From: HXMU1420-13 sp965601825 | Lineage (GTDB): Bacteria; Bacteroidota; Rhodothermia; Balneolales; Balneolaceae | DNA length: 64,000 nt | Reading direction: 5' to 3' | NCBI GenBank assembly: GCA_965601825.1 | Contig: OZ271839.1 | Location: 1,054,001-1,118,000 of the forward strand | In this document: piece after piece, positions 60,962 to 64,000 of the stretch | Layout of the letters: every line of letters starts with the position of its first letter | Position numbering within the stretch: the first letter of the stretch is position 1 | The notes under the pieces: generated by a model | What the model was told of the DNA's origin: nothing | What the model saw: the letters and a program-made list of their open reading frames with translations, nothing else | Databases searched by the model: none | Program-made: the position numbers and the translations under genes

Positions 60962-63898
60962 ATGCCGAAAAAACTACTTTCATTCTTTCTGCTGATAATT
61001 AGTTGTTCCAATCTAAGTGCTCAATCATTACCTGATTCATTGTTTCAACTATATGATACAAAAACGGCACTGCAACAAGATCCTTTACGCGTTTTAAACG
61101 GTGTATTTCCCGGCTTACAGATCACATCAACGGGAGGAATATCAGGTTCTGGTACAAACGCAGTTATTCGAGGATATTCAAGCTTGAATGCAGTAAGTGA
61201 TCCATTAATAATAGTTGACGGAATTCGATTTGATACTCAGAACAATCAAAATAATAGCTCATTTTCCGGCGGTGGTTCATTAGTTACGCCCAACAGAATT
61301 ATTGATATCAATCCTTCTGAAATTATTGATATTCAGGTTTTGAATTCTCTGGAAGCAACTATTCGATATGGTGAGGCAGCTAGGAATGGTGTTATATTGA
61401 TTTCAACTTCTCGAGACAAGTTCAATCAGACTAATGAAAAGCTTGAATTCAGTTACCAACAATCTATTTATTCAACAAGAATTTCAAACTCACCGGATTA
61501 TCAAAATCAATATGGTCTGGGCTTCGATGGTGAATATATTCCATCTTTGAGTTCATGGGGACCAGCGTTTAGTCAAACTGATGCAAGTGCTTTTGGAACT
61601 TATTATTCGGGCATTAATAATGATGGTCAAATTCTTGTTACTCATCCGCTGCTGAATAACAATGCCAATACTGCCATATTCCCTGAGTTTACTAATCAGG
61701 ATTATGTCTATTCACCTAAATCAACAGCGATTGATGAATTTTTTGATGCTTCTTTTTCTTCTTCATCGATATTAAATGCAAAGCTTACAAAGCCCGACTA
61801 TAGTTTAAAATTGGATTATGCCGGGAGTTGGGAAAATGGTTTTACTCCTAATAATTCCTTTAACCGTAATAATGTGGGAATCTCATTTCTCTATCCAATC
61901 AGTGAAAAAGTAAAAAGTATATCGTCTCTTCAATTTGCATTAACGAATATCCAATCACCTGTTATAAGTGCAGGTTTAGGTCAGGGAAGAGGGTTATTCT
62001 CAGGAATCCCGAGTGTTTTTTCAGATATTTTTTATACACCTAGGTCAATAGGTTTTGATCTCCCATATCAAAATCCGGAAACTGGTGGCTCAGTTTATTA
62101 CAGAGCAGCTAATGATATTTTTAATCCAAGATGGACAGCTGATCGAACAAAAGTAATTAACGATCTTTCAAGGGTATTTGGTAAAACTGAAGTTCATTTT
62201 GATATCAATGAAAAGCTTAATGTTTTATATCGCTATTCATTCGATACCTACGATGAGCATCAGGAATATCAGTTAAATCCCACAGCCGTAGTAAATTATC
62301 AGTATCAGTCTGGTTTATTTCAGACCATTGATCTTTCCAGAACCCAACATGAACAGAGTTTAAACCTGTTATTTAAGGACGACTTAAACAGTTTCTTCAG
62401 GCTTTCAACAGAATTTGGTATAAACTATATATCCGAACAAATTGAAGAAGAAGGACTCGAAAGTTCTAATATGATTCGTCCTGAAATATTTGAGCATCGA
62501 AATTTCAGAGATCAAAGTCCTGTAAATTCCTTTTCGGGAACCCTATTTGGAAGAGAGTACGATCGAAGAACCATGTCGTTTTTTAATTATTCGACATTGA
62601 CTTACCTCGATCAATTCTATTTAACTGGTGGTTTACGCAGTGATCTGAACTTTTCATTGAAACAGCAAGAGCTCTCTGCCTGGTATCCTGCGATTAAGTT
62701 AGGTTATAAAGCCACAAATTCTCTGGATTACATGCCTGAGCCAATCAGCCATTTAAGAATTGAAGTTGGATACTTCACTTCCGGACGAGGATTATTTACT
62801 GAAGATGAAATTAGCTTACAAGAAAGGGCGAGTGTAGCCGAAAATGATGAGATAAAACCCGAAAGATCTACAGAAAAACAATTGAGTCTGGAATTAGGAT
62901 TCTTCGAGAATAGACTAAGTTTAAAGTCAGTTTTATATAATCGAATACATTCCGATTTGATCTCGAGAATTGTAGACAATTCCGATCCTGTTTTTTCATC
63001 TATATTAGACAATCTTATGGAAATTGAAACTGATGGAATTGAATTATCACTATCAGTTATTCCGATCCAGCGAAAATTAAACTGGTCTATTCTAGCTTTG
63101 TTTTCATCATATAAAACAAATGTGAATGAATACACAGGAAACTTTACAGCTGTTCAACTTGGCGACAGTCAGACACTGAGGGGAAATTGGGCAAGAGTGA
63201 ATGAACCATTCATGAGTATGTATGGTACACAGATTTTTAGGGTTGATGAAGATTTAAAAGAAAACGACCCTACATTTGCCAATATACCAATCGGGACTCC
63301 AATTATTGATAACAATGGAAATTATATAAATGGCAACATTGGTGTAATTGGTAATCCAATTCCTGATTGGAATGCTTCCATGGTACATCAAATATCATTC
63401 AGGAACTTCGAATTTAGTGTTCAACTTGAATATCAAAAAGGTGGGGACATGTTTAGTTCATGGATATCATCTTTACTTGGACACGGAGTTGTAACAGAGA
63501 CTACAAAATTTGATCGAAATGAAACAATCGTACTTGATGGTGTTCGATTTGATTGTAGTCAAAATGAAATTGAAATCAATCAGCAGCAATATTATTTCAA
63601 CAATGTTGGCTTTGGTCCTGATGAAATGCGTGTTTATGATATGACGCATTTTCGAATCTCTCATATTGGTTTTCAATACAATCTTCCGCAAAAATGGCTT
63701 CAAAAAAGCCGAATTAATCAGGTAAATATTTCCATTTCGGTAGAAAATGCCTTTCTGTTCACACCTAATCTTCCCAATGGACTAAGCTTTGATCCCAACG
63801 TTAATTCATACGGAGTAGGAGTTAACAACTTGGGTTTTGAGCACTTAACCGGTCCTGGTGCACGTAGAGTTGGAGCTGCAGTTCGCCTAAAATTTTAG
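60962..63898 (+). CDS. SusC/RagA-like TonB-dependent outer-membrane barrel
   Basis: A 978-residue protein with signal peptide (ending SNLSAQS). It has a plug with the SusC/RagA signature (VLNGVFPGLQITSTGG, NAVIRGYSSLNAVSDPLIIV, DGIRF) and a barrel ending GAAVRLKF with a terminal Phe. It lacks the N-terminal carboxypeptidase-like domain that most SusC proteins have, and no SusD partner is nearby. It follows the motor operon by 47 bases with no strong terminator, so it may be cotranscribed and be the outer-membrane port or partner of the motor, or it may be unrelated. Confidence 0.85.
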   Translation: MPKKLLSFFLLIISCSNLSAQSLPDSLFQLYDTKTALQQDPLRVLNGVFPGLQITSTGGISGSGTNAVIRGYSSLNAVSDPLIIVDGIRFDTQNNQNNSSFSGGGSLVTPNRIIDINPSEIIDIQVLNSLEATIRYGEAARNGVILISTSRDKFNQTNEKLEFSYQQSIYSTRISNSPDYQNQYGLGFDGEYIPSLSSWGPAFSQTDASAFGTYYSGINNDGQILVTHPLLNNNANTAIFPEFTNQDYVYSPKSTAIDEFFDASFSSSSILNAKLTKPDYSLKLDYAGSWENGFTPNNSFNRNNVGISFLYPISEKVKSISSLQFALTNIQSPVISAGLGQGRGLFSGIPSVFSDIFYTPRSIGFDLPYQNPETGGSVYYRAANDIFNPRWTADRTKVINDLSRVFGKTEVHFDINEKLNVLYRYSFDTYDEHQEYQLNPTAVVNYQYQSGLFQTIDLSRTQHEQSLNLLFKDDLNSFFRLSTEFGINYISEQIEEEGLESSNMIRPEIFEHRNFRDQSPVNSFSGTLFGREYDRRTMSFFNYSTLTYLDQFYLTGGLRSDLNFSLKQQELSAWYPAIKLGYKATNSLDYMPEPISHLRIEVGYFTSGRGLFTEDEISLQERASVAENDEIKPERSTEKQLSLELGFFENRLSLKSVLYNRIHSDLISRIVDNSDPVFSSILDNLMEIETDGIELSLSVIPIQRKLNWSILALFSSYKTNVNEYTGNFTAVQLGDSQTLRGNWARVNEPFMSMYGTQIFRVDEDLKENDPTFANIPIGTPIIDNNGNYINGNIGVIGNPIPDWNASMVHQISFRNFEFSVQLEYQKGGDMFSSWISSLLGHGVVTETTKFDRNETIVLDGVRFDCSQNEIEINQQQYYFNNVGFGPDEMRVYDMTHFRISHIGFQYNLPQKWLQKSRINQVNISISVENAFLFTPNLPNGLSFDPNVNSYGVGVNNLGFEHLTGPGARRVGAAVRLKF

Positions 63899-64000
63899 TT
63901 GGCATGTAAATTGTATTTAAGTAAGCAGATTACGACCGATAAATAAGTTGTACGGTGGATGAACCTTTAACCATTATGGGGAAGAGTAATGGACAGAGAT
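63899..64000 (+). other. Intergenic tail with possible start of the next gene
   Basis: About 75 bases without coding signal, then a possible start: ATG at 63976, or ATG at 63989 preceded by GGGGAAGAG, which could act as a ribosome-binding site. Only a few codons are visible before the window ends, so no product can be named. Confidence 0.25.

Noticed and set aside
62728..63135. 135-codon minus-strand open frame inside the SusC-like gene
   Set aside because: It lies wholly within a convincing barrel gene and shows no protein family features.
1..64000. CRISPR arrays, tRNA or rRNA genes, insertion sequences and prophage
   Set aside because: No regularly spaced repeats, no cloverleaf or rRNA-like segments and no transposase, integrase or phage structural genes were seen on either strand.

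Overview
The window reads as chromosome of a low-GC, Gram-negative, heterotrophic bacterium of the Bacteroidota/Balneolota group, most likely a marine or salt-tolerant Balneola-like organism. This placement is inferred from several things. There are type IX secretion (T9SS) sorting tails and a PorV/PorQ-like barrel, large TonB-dependent receptors, many lipoproteins, mostly weak Shine-Dalgarno sequences, recurring promoter -7 elements of the Bacteroidota type (TAnnTTTG/TTCG), frequent TTG starts, and osmolyte-type genes. No rRNA, tRNA, IS element, phage or CRISPR array was seen.

Region by region. 1-5.6 kb: the end of a PhoX-like phosphatase, a beta-propeller lipoprotein, a small basic orphan protein, a minimal ergothioneine pair (egtB-egtD) and an acyltransferase. 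5.6-11.8 kb: yraN, a GbsR-type regulator, a sodium:solute symporter and a GH63 hydrolase (a plausible compatible-solute locus), a degenerate FmdB protein and a SulP transporter. 11.9-20.1 kb: aspartate aminotransferase, coaD, rsmD, two poorly known proteins, a MATE exporter, a SixA-type phosphatase, an S46-family peptidase homologue that has lost its catalytic triad, and a small unknown protein. 20.2-25.4 kb: mscS, a five-repeat DUF349 protein, a metallo-beta-lactamase-fold hydrolase and a pair of arsenosugar-type glycosyltransferases. 25.5-37.6 kb: one apparent operon of secreted or outer-membrane proteins (two with T9SS-like tails, two lipoproteins, a TonB-dependent receptor, a PorV/PorQ-like barrel), followed by a second, Oar-like receptor. 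41.1-53.6 kb: a nucleotide pyrophosphatase-like enzyme, ferredoxin, folP-cdaA (c-di-AMP synthesis), methylmalonyl-CoA mutase with its MeaB chaperone, an acyl-CoA dehydrogenase, a Cys-less LOV-like PAS protein, sufE, and a hybrid histidine kinase. 53.7-55.7 kb: two tandem DGPF/YCII proteins with an ECF42-type sigma factor.

The standout is 55.9-60.9 kb, a compact five-gene operon that looks like a stripped-down flagellar-type rotary motor without a flagellum. It encodes a single-chain FliF-FliG-like rotor protein, an outer-membrane protein with a FlgO/CsgG-like domain, a TPR lipoprotein, a MotA/PomA-like stator subunit and a MotB-like stator subunit with the ion-binding Asp and an OmpA peptidoglycan-binding domain. 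A SusC-like outer-membrane barrel follows 47 bases later. No filament, hook, FliM/FliN or export genes are present in the window. I regard this as the best candidate for an undescribed system. The domain assignments come from reading motifs; function is inference.
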